A stretch of 64,000 nt of DNA from Phlegmacium glaucopus (lineage: Eukaryota > Basidiomycota > Agaricomycetes > Agaricales > Cortinariaceae): NCBI GenBank assembly GCA_015039465.1, contig MU130624.1, positions 238,840-302,839 on the forward strand, read 5' to 3'. Shown piece after piece: positions 34,635 to 45,296 of the stretch (its first letter is position 1; every line of letters begins with the position of its first letter). Position numbers and translations under genes: made by a program. The notes below the pieces were generated by a model that was not told the origin of the DNA, ran no database searches, and worked only from the letters and a program-made list of their open reading frames with translations.

Positions 34635-36199
34635 ATGTCTGGAAACGATCCATTACCCGAGCTCGAACTTCTTGGATTATGCGACCCACCACCCGTATTC
34701 AAACTTTCGAACGATCCCGTTCTGATTGTCAATCTAAGGAACGTGCAGCGACGACGCTGGCGTCTGCCCAAGTCTGTACGATATGGAGATCAGCTGCGCT
34801 GGGGTACCCAACGTTATGGAGTCGTATCATCGATTACAAGTACGATTCGCTCCATTGGATCGGCGAATTGCTGCGTCGCTCAGACCCTTCATTGTTCGAT
34901 TTCGGGAGCCGCGTTAGGAGGGTTGAGGTGTACAGACTCAGGGTGTTGGAGCTGGTCTTCAACCACTCGTCGAGACTAAGGACCTTCAGTTTACAAACAC
35001 CCATTGCCAACTGGGAACTCGTACGTTCACGTTTCCTCCAGAAGCCGGCGCCAAATCTCGAGTTCATCCACTTCAGTCTTCCCTACGACCAAGGCGTGTT
35101 CACAGGCCCTTTGTTTGATAACCATGCTCCCAATCTGCGGCACTTTCATCTGCGTCGATGCGCTGTTGACTTCACCTCTCCCGTCCTGACGCTTCTAACA
35201 GAACTATCCGTGCGCCAAATAACTATATTGGATGCTACGCCGACCGTCACCGCTTGGTTAGATCTTCTTGGAAAAATGCCATTCCTTCGACGTATCACCA
35301 TCATCGACGCCATCTCGGATGCCGTCGCCCAAACTGAACTTCCTACCATCCACCTCGTCCATTTAGAAAAGCTGTCTGTAGAAGGAGGGTTTCGTGAGAG
35401 TGTCACGCTGATCAACCAGCTGACCACACCCCCTAGGTGCGGCCTGAGGTTGGGGTGCAATTCCGCTCGTATCGGACCTGAGCAAAAGATACTTTGGGCC
35501 ATGATCGATAAAAAGCTCGATTTCTGGGAGGACAATACCCCTCACCGCCGTTTCACAGCAAATCTTGATAAAAAATCATTCGACATCGGAAACCTGGAAT
35601 ACATCAACAGACCATGGGAAGTTAGCAAAGCAGAAGAATTGGAGAACAAGTGGGATCTGCCACTGGATCCCATACTGACGGTTTCGTTAGCTTCGCACAA
35701 CTCCGAGTACGCCACTTCACTTTTTATCTCGCTGTTTGGTCTTTTCGAACGTACCTTCTCGACTACGATTAATCTCACACTGCGGATCGACTATAGAGGA
35801 GTAAATGGCGAAAAAGTCTTCCGTCCACTGGTCGAGCACTTTCGCTCCTTTGTGAAATTGGAGACACTGGGTCTAGCAAATGATTCTCACACATTTCTAT
35901 TCCCACTCCTAGAGTACATGTCTTCACCTGGTTCGGTGTTACTACCCGTTCTAGACACAGTGTACTTTTTCGATGTCATTTTTCGACGCAACCCACATTT
36001 GCTTCCGGTCGCAGTGTTCCTGATGTGGCGGAGGGAAGAAGGCTTTCCGATTCGGAAGGTCGACATTGACGGGAGTCGGGTGAATAGGGATTTGGTGCCA
36101 TGGGAGCTTGGAGAAGTGGAGGTCGAGATACATAATAATGACTCTGAAGACTCTGAACTTGAAGAAGAACTCTATTGGATTTATGATGATTGGGACTGA
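34635..36199 (+). pseudogene. F-box-like protein, copy 1, F-box broken by a 31-bp deletion
   Basis: Collinear with the intact gene at 43521-45113. The ATG at 34635 gives MSGNDPLPELELLGLCDPPP and then LSND, but 31 nt found in the other copy (encoding the core LLTDIF of the F-box) are missing near 34708, which shifts the frame. The rest (from QVCTIWRSAALGYPTLWSRI to YDDWD) is open for about 490 codons in another frame and could only be used from an upstream ATG at 34625 with an unrelated start. So either a pseudogene or a truncated protein lacking SCF (Skp1-cullin-F-box) binding. Confidence 0.75.
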
Positions 36200-36329
36200 T
36201 GTAAAAACTATTATCAGTGCAATTTAACTTGTGTCTTCAGAGCTGAGTAAGAGGCTAATGCACTGTTTGGCGCCACCCCTTGGTCCAAATACCAGTCATT
36301 TTTCCTCTTGCTTCCTTGCCCTCACCATC

Positions 36330-36908
36330 ATGGGTCGTCTACGCCGTTCTAGAGTTCATAACGCACGTAGAGACGTCCACAGGGCGTCCAGAACTCGAGT
36401 TAGTGCCTTTAATGTATACTATCAAACCCTTGCTAATGGAAATCTAGGTGAGGACTCGAGATTTAGACCTGATCCAACTGATAGACTTGGATCCAAAAGT
36501 CAGAGCTTTTTTTCCCCCCCCCCCAATGTCCGACATCAACCTTAATGGAAATCATATAGAACAGGGCAGCTTTAGAATCACAAGCTATTGATTATGAGAA
36601 ACCAGGACTTGGTCAACATTATTGTGTTGAATGCGCAAAGTTAGTTCTTCCCCAAAACCTGCTTTTTCGAATCCAAGGGGTCACACACCTTGACACTCGA
36701 TATTTTTTGTAACAGATATTATGAGACGGACGCTGCACTTCAATCACATTGGAGGAGTAAAATTCATAAAAGGAGATGCAAGCAGCTGCGAGAACCGGTT
36801 TATACGATTGAGGAATCTGAGCGTGCTGCGGGACTTGGAAGAGAGATGAAGCGACCGACGATGACTACAGCCATAGAGTCTTCGGAGATTATGGTTGATT
36901 CTGTATGA
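36330..36908 (+). CDS. Bud20/ZNF593-like C2H2 zinc finger protein, copy 1
   Basis: Bud20-type proteins shuttle with pre-60S ribosomal particles during export. Start MGRLRRSRVHNARRDVHRAS; first exon 36330-36398, 49-bp intron 36399-36447, then VRTRDLDLIQ. Further downstream IDYEKPGLGQHYCVECAK, an intron, and YYETDAALQSHWRSKIHKRR with CKQLREPVYTIEESERAAGL, the single C2H2 finger (C..C...H....H) and its conserved tail. The boundary of the second intron is uncertain: the likely acceptor TAGAG in copies 2 and 3 is TAGAA here, so this copy may splice poorly. Intron 2 also contains T and C homopolymers. Confidence 0.7.
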
Positions 36909-37364
36909 TGTGTATTTTTTGATCATTTTTCTGTTGATTTTTTGTGGTGTGCCGACAGGAATTCTCCTCTTTCTACTATCCACCATCCATCATCGACAAA
37001 ATTGATTATCGTTTCATCTGCATTCTTCCAACACTATAGGCTTGCGTATCCTTCGCTCCTCTGATGTTCTCGACAAGTGCTACTTCCCACTCAATAACTG
37101 CTAGAATTTGAGCAAGTATTTTCAACATCGCGTACCGCTTCTACCATTGGAGGGTGTTAAGCTAAGATATTGGCTACCTTACAATTACTGAAATCATATC
37201 CTTCACTCTTTGAAGGTTGTCGCCGCTCCGGTAGTTTGCGACTTGAAGACCCAAGTCCCGACTTGGTTTTCCGCATAGAGGGAAGTACGCCATGGTGCCG
37301 GCCTCGGTGTGCTTGGTTTCAAGTTGAAAGGACAAACGAACGTTTGATAAGCTCTGGCAGACAG
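36909..37364. other. Duplicated 3' flank of the Bud20-like gene and start of the next partial block
   Basis: No gene. 37000-37110 is homologous to 38300-38440 and 45960-46060 (CACTATAGGCTTG, TTGTTGAGCAAGTATTT-like words). 37160-37375 is one of three copies of a roughly 200-bp segment; the others are at 38490-38690 and 42835-42985. Confidence 0.55.
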
Positions 37365-37600
37365 TTAATCGTACGAAGGTGGCAAAGCAACGGGCTTTGG
37401 TAAAGCTTGTCGAGATGATTTAACCTCTGGAATCTTTTATTAGTAAAAGTAGGAATCAGTAAGTCTCATTTTACTACTTACCTTGGAAACAAATTATATC
37501 CGCGTTCAGATAATTAAGAATATCGTCATGACTTTTCAAGGTGTTCCAACTTTCATCTAGGTTGTGAGCACGCGTCAAGGAACCGCCCAGAAGTAAACTG
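37365..37600 (-). pseudogene. APE2 5' exon fragment (second partial block)
   Basis: Carries the APE2 exons for WNTLKSHDDILNYLNADIICFQ and EVKSSRQALPKPVALPPSYD, then runs into unrelated sequence. At 37600 it is cut right after the intron word GGAACCGCCCAGAAGTAAA. It is nearly identical to 42985-43218. Confidence 0.8.
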
Positions 37601-37739
37601 ATTGCTTAAGACGCTCAGGCAGTCAGACACTTTCAGACACTTTAAGACACTTTAAGACAATCCGTAATATTACTGTAATTTTGAACTTCTGTTAAACTGT
37701 TTCTGTAGTATGGAGAACAGCCTTATACTCCAAACTACA

Positions 37740-38203
37740 TAGTAGGTTAGGACTCGAGATTTAGACCTGATCCAACTCATAGACATGGATCCAAAAGTCA
37801 GAGCTTTTTTTCCCCCCCAATGTCCGACATCAACCTTAATGGAAATCATATAGAACAGGGCAGCTTTAGAGTCACAACCTATCGATTATGAGAAACCGGG
37901 ACTTGGTCAACATTATTGTGTTGAATGCGCAAAGTTAGTTCTTCCCCAAAGACTGCTTTTTCGAATCCAAAGGTCATCACAACCTTGACACTCAATATCT
38001 TTTGTAACAGATATTATGAGACGGATGCTGCACTTCAATCACATTGGCGGAGTAAAATTCATAAAAGGAGATGCAAGCAGTTGCGAGAACCGGTTTATAC
38101 GATTGAGGAATCTGAGCGTGCTGCGGGACTTGGAAGAGAGATGAAGCGACCGACGACGACTACAGTCGTGGAGTCTTCGGAGATTATGGTTGACTCTGTA
38201 TGA
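37740..38203 (+). pseudogene. Bud20/ZNF593-like fragment, copy 2
   Basis: Has the exon for GLGQHYCVECAK and the last exon (YYETDAALQSHWRSKIHKRR...), but no first exon: the sequence starts at GGTTAGGACTCGAG, inside the gene. Upstream is a short direct repeat TCAGACACTTTAAGACACTTT (37630-37665). No start codon, so not a functional copy. Confidence 0.75.
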
Positions 38204-38489
38204 TGTGTATTTTTTAATCATTTTTCTGTTGATTTTTTGTGGCGTGCCGACAGGAATGTTCTTTCCGCTATCCACCATCCATTAGAGCCCCTCATCGAGA
38301 AAATTGATTATCGCTCCATCTGCGCCTATGTTGCATTCTTCCGACACTATAGGCTTGTGTGTCTTTTGCTCTTGTATTGCTCGCTGATGTTCTTGGCAAG
38401 TGCTACTTCCTACTCAATAATGCTAGAGTTTGAGCAAGTATTTCCGATGTTGCGTATGCTTCCTGCCATTGGAGAGTATTAAAATAAGA

Positions 38490-38690
38490 TATTGGTTTCC
38501 TTACAGTTACTGAAATCATATCCTTCACTCTTTGAAGGTTGTCGCCGCTCCGGTACTTTGCGACTTGAAGACCTAAGTCTCGGCTTGGGTTTCTGCATAG
38601 AAGGAAGCATGGCGCCGGCCCTCGGTGTGCCTGGTTTCAATTTGAAAGGACAAATGAACGTTTGATAAGCTCTGGCAGGCAGTTGACGAA
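38490..38690. repeat. Third-block 200-bp repeat copy
   Basis: Homologous to 37160-37375 and 42835-42985 (CTCTTTGAAGGTTGTCGCCG, GACTTGAAGACC, TTTGATAAGCTCTGGCAG). It ends where a GCGAGT-rich tract begins (38800-38930: TTGCGAGT.. repeated about nine times in variants). Confidence 0.65.
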
Positions 38691-39364
38691 ATGTCTGCGA
38701 GGAATTTTATAGCAGCGAGTGAAATCTTGAGACCATGCACACTGAGGCCGGGGCCGTGGCGTGCCTCTAGCTAGAATGCCAAGCCGGGGACCAGGGGCAC
38801 TAGAAAATTTGCGAGTCGTTTGCGAGTTGCATGCGAGTGACTTGGGAGTATTTGCGAATGACTTGCAAGTCTTTGTGAATAACCATGGGATTTCTTGCGA
38901 GTGTTGCGAGTCAACCAATTCATTCACGAATTAGCATGCATAGCTGCAAGTATTTAAGTAAATTATCATATAAATTACCAGTGTTGTTGGATCAATGACC
39001 TAGTACTTAGACTCCTGAGTCCGGTGTACTGTTCATAGTAGTACTGGGTATCCAAAAAATGAAAAACTCTTTTTTGTCAAATTATAGTTGTGCCTCTATT
39101 AATTAAACTGATCCCTCACAGTATTTCAGTACTTCAACCTAACATACAGTCAATTTTCAGTCCCAATCAGACTCATAAGTGGAGTTAATTATTTTCAAAG
39201 ACAACTTGGTGTAAGATGGTGCCAGTGCTATAGGTTCTTCAAAAAAAATGTGAGAAATTCCACCCAGATCTGGATAGAGCATGTGAGGGTATATTCAGTG
39301 ATACTTTGGTAACATCATGGATGTCACTGTGCTTGAATGGGTTTCAAAATTGAGTGTGTCACTA
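38691..39364. other. Intergenic, no gene seen
   Basis: Holds the degenerate TTGCGAGT-word tract (about 38800-38920) and AT-rich sequence. Nothing else is supportable. Confidence 0.45.
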
Positions 39365-39669
39365 GTATACTGTACCATTTCAATTAGTTCGTCCGGGGGT
39401 GTGACCTGGGACATGTTGGACGAATTTGTATCTCCGTCCAAGGGCAACGTGACCTGTGACATATTCCAAATTTCGGCCAAGGTAAAAAATCGTCCAGGCT
39501 TCATCTCCTTGGGGTCTCCGTAAATACTCAATTTGAATTTTGAATTTTTGAGAATGGTTTTCGACCATCAGCCACTCCCAATGTGACCAGGGACAAACAC
39601 TCAATTTCATCCACAACCAAAGGCTCTGTGACACATGATGGACGAACTAATTGAAATGGTACAGTATAC
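39365..39669. mobile_element. Tc1/mariner-like MITE with perfect terminal inverted repeats
   Basis: 39365-39394 and 39640-39669 are perfect reverse complements over 30 bp; each starts GTATACTGTACCATTT when read inward. If TA is the target duplication, the element is 39369-39665 with 26-27 bp inverted repeats starting TACTGTACC. No coding capacity. It lies 120 bp downstream of the NACHT-WD40 gene's 3' end. Confidence 0.75.
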
Positions 39670-39788
39670 AATCACATTTCTTTTATACTTTACTTTGCTG
39701 ACAAATACATATTTGTCTTGTATATCATAAATTCATCCCCTTTTGGTCCATTATCATATTGTTATTACTCTTTCATAAGTTTAAGAAG

Positions 39789-40799
39789 CTAACTTTGAAA
39801 CTATTTTTGAGAGACAATGTTAGACAACAAAATAACAATTGGAGTACAATATAAGGGCCATACATACCTCTAAAAGCAAAATTTCTCCATTTGAATATCC
39901 AAGGCATATTTTGGACAAGTGATAGCTGACAGATATTGGGTTACGGAAAGGTGATGGAATCCAAATTTTATGGAGGTTCATGGTGTGGGATATTTTGTCT
40001 TGATATATCTGAAGGAATGATGCCTGTAATGAGAGCTGAAGTCTGCCATGAACATGATGGTGGATAAAAACACCATCAGGAATTGATGGTAAATCAGGTA
40101 ATTGACTGTGATCAGACATAGATGGAAGAGATGTATGTCCATTCAGCACTGCCTCACACTTCTCTGTGGCTGTGTTCCAGATCCTTGCAGTATTATCCTC
40201 AGATGCAGACACAATGTGCATACCATCAGAAGAGAAGACAGCAGAGTAGACTGATCCTGAATGTCCTTTCAGCTCTGCCTCACACTCTCCTGTGGCTGCA
40301 TTCCAGATCCTTGCAGTGTTATGACCAGATGTAGACACAATGTGCAGGCCATCAGGAGAGAAGACAGCAGAGCTGAGAACTCCAAAATATCCTTTCAGCT
40401 CTGCCTCACACTGTCCTGTGACTATATTCCAGACCCTTGCAGTGTGATCAAAAGATGCAGACACAATATGTGTACTGTCAGGAGAGAAGACAGCAAAGTA
40501 GAGACCATGTTCATGTCCTTTCAGCTCCACTTCACATTCTCCTGTGGCTGTATTCCAGATCCTTGCAGTGCAATCATCAGATGCAGACACAATATATACA
40601 CCATTAGAAGAGAAAACAGCAGACCAGACTGGTGCTGAGTGTCCCTTCAGCTCTGCCTCACACTCCCCTGTGGCTGTATTCCAGATCCGTGCAGTGTGGT
40701 CTGCAGATGCAGACACAATATGCATACCATCAGGAGAGAAGACAGCAGATTTGACATATCTGGAATGTCCTCTCAGCTCTGCACCACCCTCTCCTGTGG
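39789..40799 (-). CDS. NACHT-WD40 protein, 3' part (WD40 repeats 9-13 and C-terminus)
   Basis: WD40 blades followed by the same tail as the 1-3719 gene (IPSPFRNPISVSYHLSKICL). A 67-bp intron (39801-39867) leads to a last exon of three codons and TAG (39800-39789), as in the paralogue. Going upstream, homology stops exactly at 40799. 40705-40799 is identical to 54255-54349, and the coding phase at 40799 fits 54350: 1198 nt in 54350-55547 plus 932 nt in 39868-40799 gives 710 codons. This is therefore the 3' end of the gene whose 5' part is 54255-57952. The frame read beyond 40799 is spurious, because it translates mirror-written DNA. Confidence 0.88.
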
Positions 40800-41875
40800 A
40801 GTCTCTAAACCTTTTGTATACCTTCATCCTACCTAACAGGTACCTTCGAGACATAACCTTCCTCTTTTCGTACCTCGAAGTGACTTCGTCAAGACTCGGT
40901 AAGCCTTCTTCAGGTGAGACGACAGAAGAGAGGACTACCATCCGTGTAACACAGACGTAGACTACTTGTGTGACATACCTAGACCTTATGACGGTGTCCT
41001 CTCGTACTCCGTCTCGACTTTCCTGTAAGTCGTAGTCAGACGAGACGACAGAAGAGAGGACTACCATATATATAACACAGACGTAGACTACTAACGTGAC
41101 GTTCCTAGACCTTCTGTCGGTGTCCTCTCACACTTCGTCTCGATTTTCCTGTAAGTCGTAGTCAGACGAGACGACAGAAGAGAGGACTACCATACGTATA
41201 ACACAGACGTAGACGTCTGGTGTGACGTTCCTAGACCTTCTGTCGGTGTCCTCTTACACTCCGTCTCGACTTTCCTGTAAGTCGTAGTCAGACGAGACGA
41301 CAGAAGAGAGGATTACCATACGTATAACACAGACGTAGACGTCTGGTGTGACGTTCCTAGACCTTCTGTCGGTGTCCTCTTACACTCCGTCTTGATTTTC
41401 CTGTAAGTTTATTCCAGGTGAGACGACAAAAACGAGGACTACCATACGTACAACACAGACGTAGAATACTATTGTGACGTTCCTAGACCTCGTGTCGGTG
41501 TCCTCTCACACTCCGTCTTGACTTTCCTGTAAGTTTTCTCCAGGTGAGACGACAGAAGAGGAGACTACCATACGTACAACAGAGACGTAGAGTACTATTG
41601 TGACGTTCCTAGACCTTATGTCGGTGTCCTCTCACACTCCGTCTCGACTTTCCTGTAAGTCGTGGTCCAGAACAGACGACAGAAGAGAGGACTACCATAC
41701 GTGTAACACAGACGTAGAATACTATGATGACGCGCCTAGACCTTATGTCGGTGTCCTCTCACACTCCGTCTCGACTTTCCTGTAAATCCTACCCAGAAGA
41801 GACGACAGAAGAGAGGACTACCATACGTATAACACAGACGTAGAAGACTAGTTTGACGTTCCTATACCTTATGTC
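40800..41875. other. Mirror segment 1: letter reversal (no complement) of 54350-55424
   Basis: Reading 40800 onward gives bases 55424, 55423, 55422 and so on of the same strand. Coordinates add to 96224 up to about 41666 and to 96225 afterwards, because of one extra C at 41667/41668. I compared stretches near 40801-41060, 41161-41180, 41401-41430, 41521-41560, 41641-41680 and 41850-41875; all matched. Complementing it without reversing gives recognisable WD40 coding sequence. It starts where the true 3' part of the NACHT-WD40 gene stops. Interpreted as an assembly artefact, so no genes should be annotated here. Confidence 0.95.
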
Positions 41876-41900
41876 AAAAAAAAAAAAAAAAAAAAAAAAA
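41876..41900. other. Run of exactly 25 A at a contig junction
   Basis: Separates mirror segment 1 from sequence homologous to APE2. The identical length at 53479-53503 suggests a gap placeholder rather than natural poly-A. Confidence 0.8.
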
Positions 41901-43337
41901 TGATAGTTCTACGGTCTGAGTATCGACGGGTTGCTTCCCGAAAAATTTCTCCAATAGCATCTGTTTACCAGAATACTCGGCCCAGAGACGTCCACAGGGC
42001 GGCCAGAACTCGAGGCGGTTACGTCGCCTCTCAAGGTATAGCTATTCAACCCTTGCCAATGGAAATCCTGTAGCTTAGGACTCGAGATTTAGACCATTGG
42101 CATCCGTGATCTCATCTCGAAAATCGACAAAGACAGGGCAGTGGTCACTGCCTTTCATCTCGGGTTGGATGTCTGCAGCTGCAATCCAAGGTATTAGATT
42201 CGGTGTGATGAGGATAAAGTCTATTCGGGTGCCATAGTTGGATTCCCGAGCCGATATTTTCGTATTCAAGCCTAGAACATGAGACTCTAAAAATGGAAAC
42301 AGTTGCAAAAAGTCGAAAGAAATACGTACATGTGTACATCCCATTCCGAGTAGGCCAAAACCTGCGAACGATATCGACCATACAACCACCCGTACCTCCA
42401 GCATCTATCAGCCAGTCACTGATGTACCCCCTGCGGTCGGCTCCCCAAAAGCCTTCCTCACCATGGAGGCCCTCAGCAAGTCACCGGGAAACAAGTTGAG
42501 ACATCTCACAGTGGTCCTGGACGGCGGCACAAGCGTTGAGATCTCCAACCACCATCACCTCCCGGCCATCTTTTATCAATGCATCGACGCGATCTTCCAA
42601 AACTTTATGATAGTTCTTCTTGAATATCTCACGTTCGTCGGTCTACTGTACCAGTGATCGGACAGTAAACGTTGATAAGCAAGAAAAGTCCAACATCCAC
42701 GACTACAGCGCGTCCTTCGCTGTATAGGTCCTTAAAATCGAACTCCTCTACGTCGTCACTTCAGTCATCGACCAGATTTGAAGACGGGTATATTCACGGG
42801 CTAACGCCGGTGGAGGTCATACATTTGCACAGTGGCTCAGATCCCGTTCTCACTGGGCTTGAAGACCCAAGTGCCGGCTTGGTTTTCCGCATAGAGGGAA
42901 GTACGCCATGGTGCCGGCCTCGGTGTGCTTGGTGTCAAGTTGAAAGGACAAACGAACGTTTGATAAGCTCTGGCAGACAGTTAATCGTACGAAGGTGGCA
43001 AAGCAACGGGCTTTGGTAAAGCTTGTCGAGATGATTTAACCTCTGGAATCTTTTATTAGTAAAAGTAGGAATCAGTAAGTCTCATTTTACTACTTACCTT
43101 GGAAACAAATTATATCCGCGTTCAGATAATTAAGAATATCGTCATGACTTTTCAAGGTGTTCCAACTTTCATCTAGGTTGTGAGCACGCGTCAAGGAACC
43201 GCCCAGAAGTAAAACGTGGTACTCACGGGTGATATTGGGGTAGTGTGCGTACGCCATTCTATGCAACGAGTATAAGAAACCACTGAGAGTCAAATACATA
43301 TCCGAAAACTCACGATATTCCATGTAACAACACGCAT
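41901..43337 (-). pseudogene. APE2, broken and patchwork copy (third block)
   Basis: Fragments of the APE2 gene: 41901-41987 (C-terminal part, LLEKFFGKQP), a patchwork 41988-42092, 42093-42790 (RIDFILI, KGSDHCPVF, WNTKISARES, VVGDLNA region with several indels), then a foreign 200-bp repeat (42835-42985), then the first exons to the start at 43337. After LPPSYD the frame ends in TAA. Not functional. Confidence 0.85.
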
Positions 43338-43520
43338 GGTACATTCTATATCACAATGTTGTTATCAGCCTTCCTTTTCCGCCACGTCGTCCAGGTATAT
43401 GTTTATGCTTGGAAGAGTGAAAAAAAAAAGATCCAGCTTGGTGGTGGATGAGCGCAAAGAGGATGTACAGCCACTAAACAGGCATAAATAGACATTTGCT
43501 ACTGTTAGATAGGGACATCG

Positions 43521-45113
43521 ATGAATGACTCCAACAAGGACATGTCTGGAAACGACCCATTACCCGAGCTCGAACTTCTTGGATTATGCGACCCACCACC
43601 CGTATTCAAACTTTCGAACGATCTTCTCACAGATATATTTTTGATGAACGCCTCCCGTTCTTATTGTCAATCTAAAGAACCTGCAGCGACGACGTTGGCA
43701 TCTTCCCAAGTCTGTACGATATGGAGATCAGCTGCGCTGGGGTACCCAACGTTATGGAGTCGTATCATCGATTACAAGTACGATTCGCTCCATTGGATCG
43801 GCGAATTGCTGCGTCGCTCAGACCCTTCATTGTTGGATTTCGGGAGCCGCGTTAAGTGGGTTGGGGTGACCAAAGACAGACTCGGGGTGTTGGAGCTGGT
43901 CTTAAACCACTCGTCGAGACTAAGGACCTTCAATTTACAAACACCGACTGCCAACTGGGAACTCGTTCGTTCACGTTTCCTCCAGAGGCCGGCGCCAAAT
44001 CTCGAGTTCATCCACTTCAGTCTTTGCTACAAAGAAGGCGTGTTCACAGGCCCTCTGTTTGATAACCATGCTCCCAATCTGCGGCACTTCCTTCTGTGTC
44101 GATGCGCTGTTGACTTCACCTCTCCCGTCCTGACGCTTCTAACGGAACTAGACGTGTGCCAAATAACTGTATTGGATGCTGCGCCGACTGTCACCGCTTG
44201 GTTAGATCTTCTTGGAAAAATGCCATTCCTTCGACGTATCACCATCATTGACGCCATCTCGGATACCGTCGCCCAAACTGAACTTCCTACCATCCACCTC
44301 GTCCATTTAGAAAAGCTGTTTGTAGGAGGAGGGTTTCATGAGACTGTCACGCTGATCAACCAGCTGACCACACCCCCCCGGTGCCGCCTGAGATTGAGGT
44401 GCAATCACGCTCGTTTCGGACCTGAGCAAATGATGCTTTGGGCCATAATCGACAAAAAGCTCGATTTCTGGGAAGACAATACTACTCACCACCGTTTCAC
44501 AGCAAATATTGATCAAAACTCCTTCAATATGGGAAACTTGGTAGACATCGACTCATCATGGCAAGTTAGCGAAGCAGAAGAATTGGAGAACAAGCGGGTT
44601 CTGCCACTGGATCCCATACTGACGGTTTCGTTACGTTCGCGCAACTCCAACGATGCCACTTCACTTTTTATCTCGCTGTTTGCTCTTTTCGAACGTACCT
44701 TCTCGACTACGATTTATCTCACACTGCGGATGGACTATAGAGGAGTAAATGGCGAAGAAGTCTTCCGTCCACTGGTCGAGCACTTTCACTCCTTTGTGAA
44801 ATTGGAGACGCTGAGTCTAACAAATGATTCTTACAAATTTCTATTCCCACTCCTAGAGCACATGTCTTCACCTAGTTCGGTGTTACTACCCGTTCTAGAC
44901 ACAGTGTACTTTATCGCTGTCACTTTTCGACGCATTTCACATTTGTCTCCGGTCGCAGACTTCCTGATGTGGCGGAGGGAAGAAGGCTTTCCGATTCGGA
45001 AGGTCGACATTGACGATAGTCGGGTGGATAGGGATTTGGTGCGATGGGAGCTTGGAGAAGTAGAGGTCGAGATACATGATAATGAATCAGAAGACTCTGA
45101 ACTTGAAGAATAA
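43521..45113 (+). CDS. F-box-like protein, intact copy
   Basis: Single exon, 530 codons, start MNDSNKDMSGNDPLPELELL. Near residues 30-80 the F-box pattern is visible: LSNDLLTDIFLMNA, then QVCTIWRSAALGYPTLWSRI. F-box proteins link substrates to the Skp1-cullin ubiquitin ligase; the basidiomycete versions are a large, fast-evolving family. The C-terminal part has leucine-rich elements such as LDLLGKMPFLRRITIIDAI and LPTIHLVHLEKLFV, and an acidic end (ESEDSELEE). It is divergent from the broken APE2 copy. Copy 1 at 34635-36199 is about 90% identical by eye but lacks 31 nt of the F-box. Confidence 0.85.
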   Translation: MNDSNKDMSGNDPLPELELLGLCDPPPVFKLSNDLLTDIFLMNASRSYCQSKEPAATTLASSQVCTIWRSAALGYPTLWSRIIDYKYDSLHWIGELLRRSDPSLLDFGSRVKWVGVTKDRLGVLELVLNHSSRLRTFNLQTPTANWELVRSRFLQRPAPNLEFIHFSLCYKEGVFTGPLFDNHAPNLRHFLLCRCAVDFTSPVLTLLTELDVCQITVLDAAPTVTAWLDLLGKMPFLRRITIIDAISDTVAQTELPTIHLVHLEKLFVGGGFHETVTLINQLTTPPRCRLRLRCNHARFGPEQMMLWAIIDKKLDFWEDNTTHHRFTANIDQNSFNMGNLVDIDSSWQVSEAEELENKRVLPLDPILTVSLRSRNSNDATSLFISLFALFERTFSTTIYLTLRMDYRGVNGEEVFRPLVEHFHSFVKLETLSLTNDSYKFLFPLLEHMSSPSSVLLPVLDTVYFIAVTFRRISHLSPVADFLMWRREEGFPIRKVDIDDSRVDRDLVRWELGEVEVEIHDNESEDSELEE

Positions 45114-45296
45114 CTCTATGGCGTTTCTGATGATTGGGAATAATGTAAAAACTATTATCAGTGCAATTTAACTTGTGTCTTCAGACCAGTGACAAAAAAC
45201 GGTTCTGAGCTGAGTAAGAGGCTAATGCACTGTTTGGCGCCACCCCTTGCTCCAAATACCAGTCATTTTACATCTTGCTTCCTTGCCCTCACCATC

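Noticed and set aside
36500..36530. T and C homopolymers as a regulatory tract
   Set aside because: They sit in intron 2 of the Bud20-like gene, vary in length between copies and are likely polypyrimidine or sequencing noise.
40800..41067. N-terminal extension of the WD40 frame (start near 41067, RRYLLGRMKVYKRF region)
   Set aside because: This part translates mirror-written DNA. The homology to WD40 genes ends exactly at 40799 and the true upstream sequence is at 54350.
41876..41900. Natural poly-A tail of a retroposed transcript
   Set aside because: The flanks are not a transcript end, the second run has the same 25-base length, and both lie at mirror junctions.
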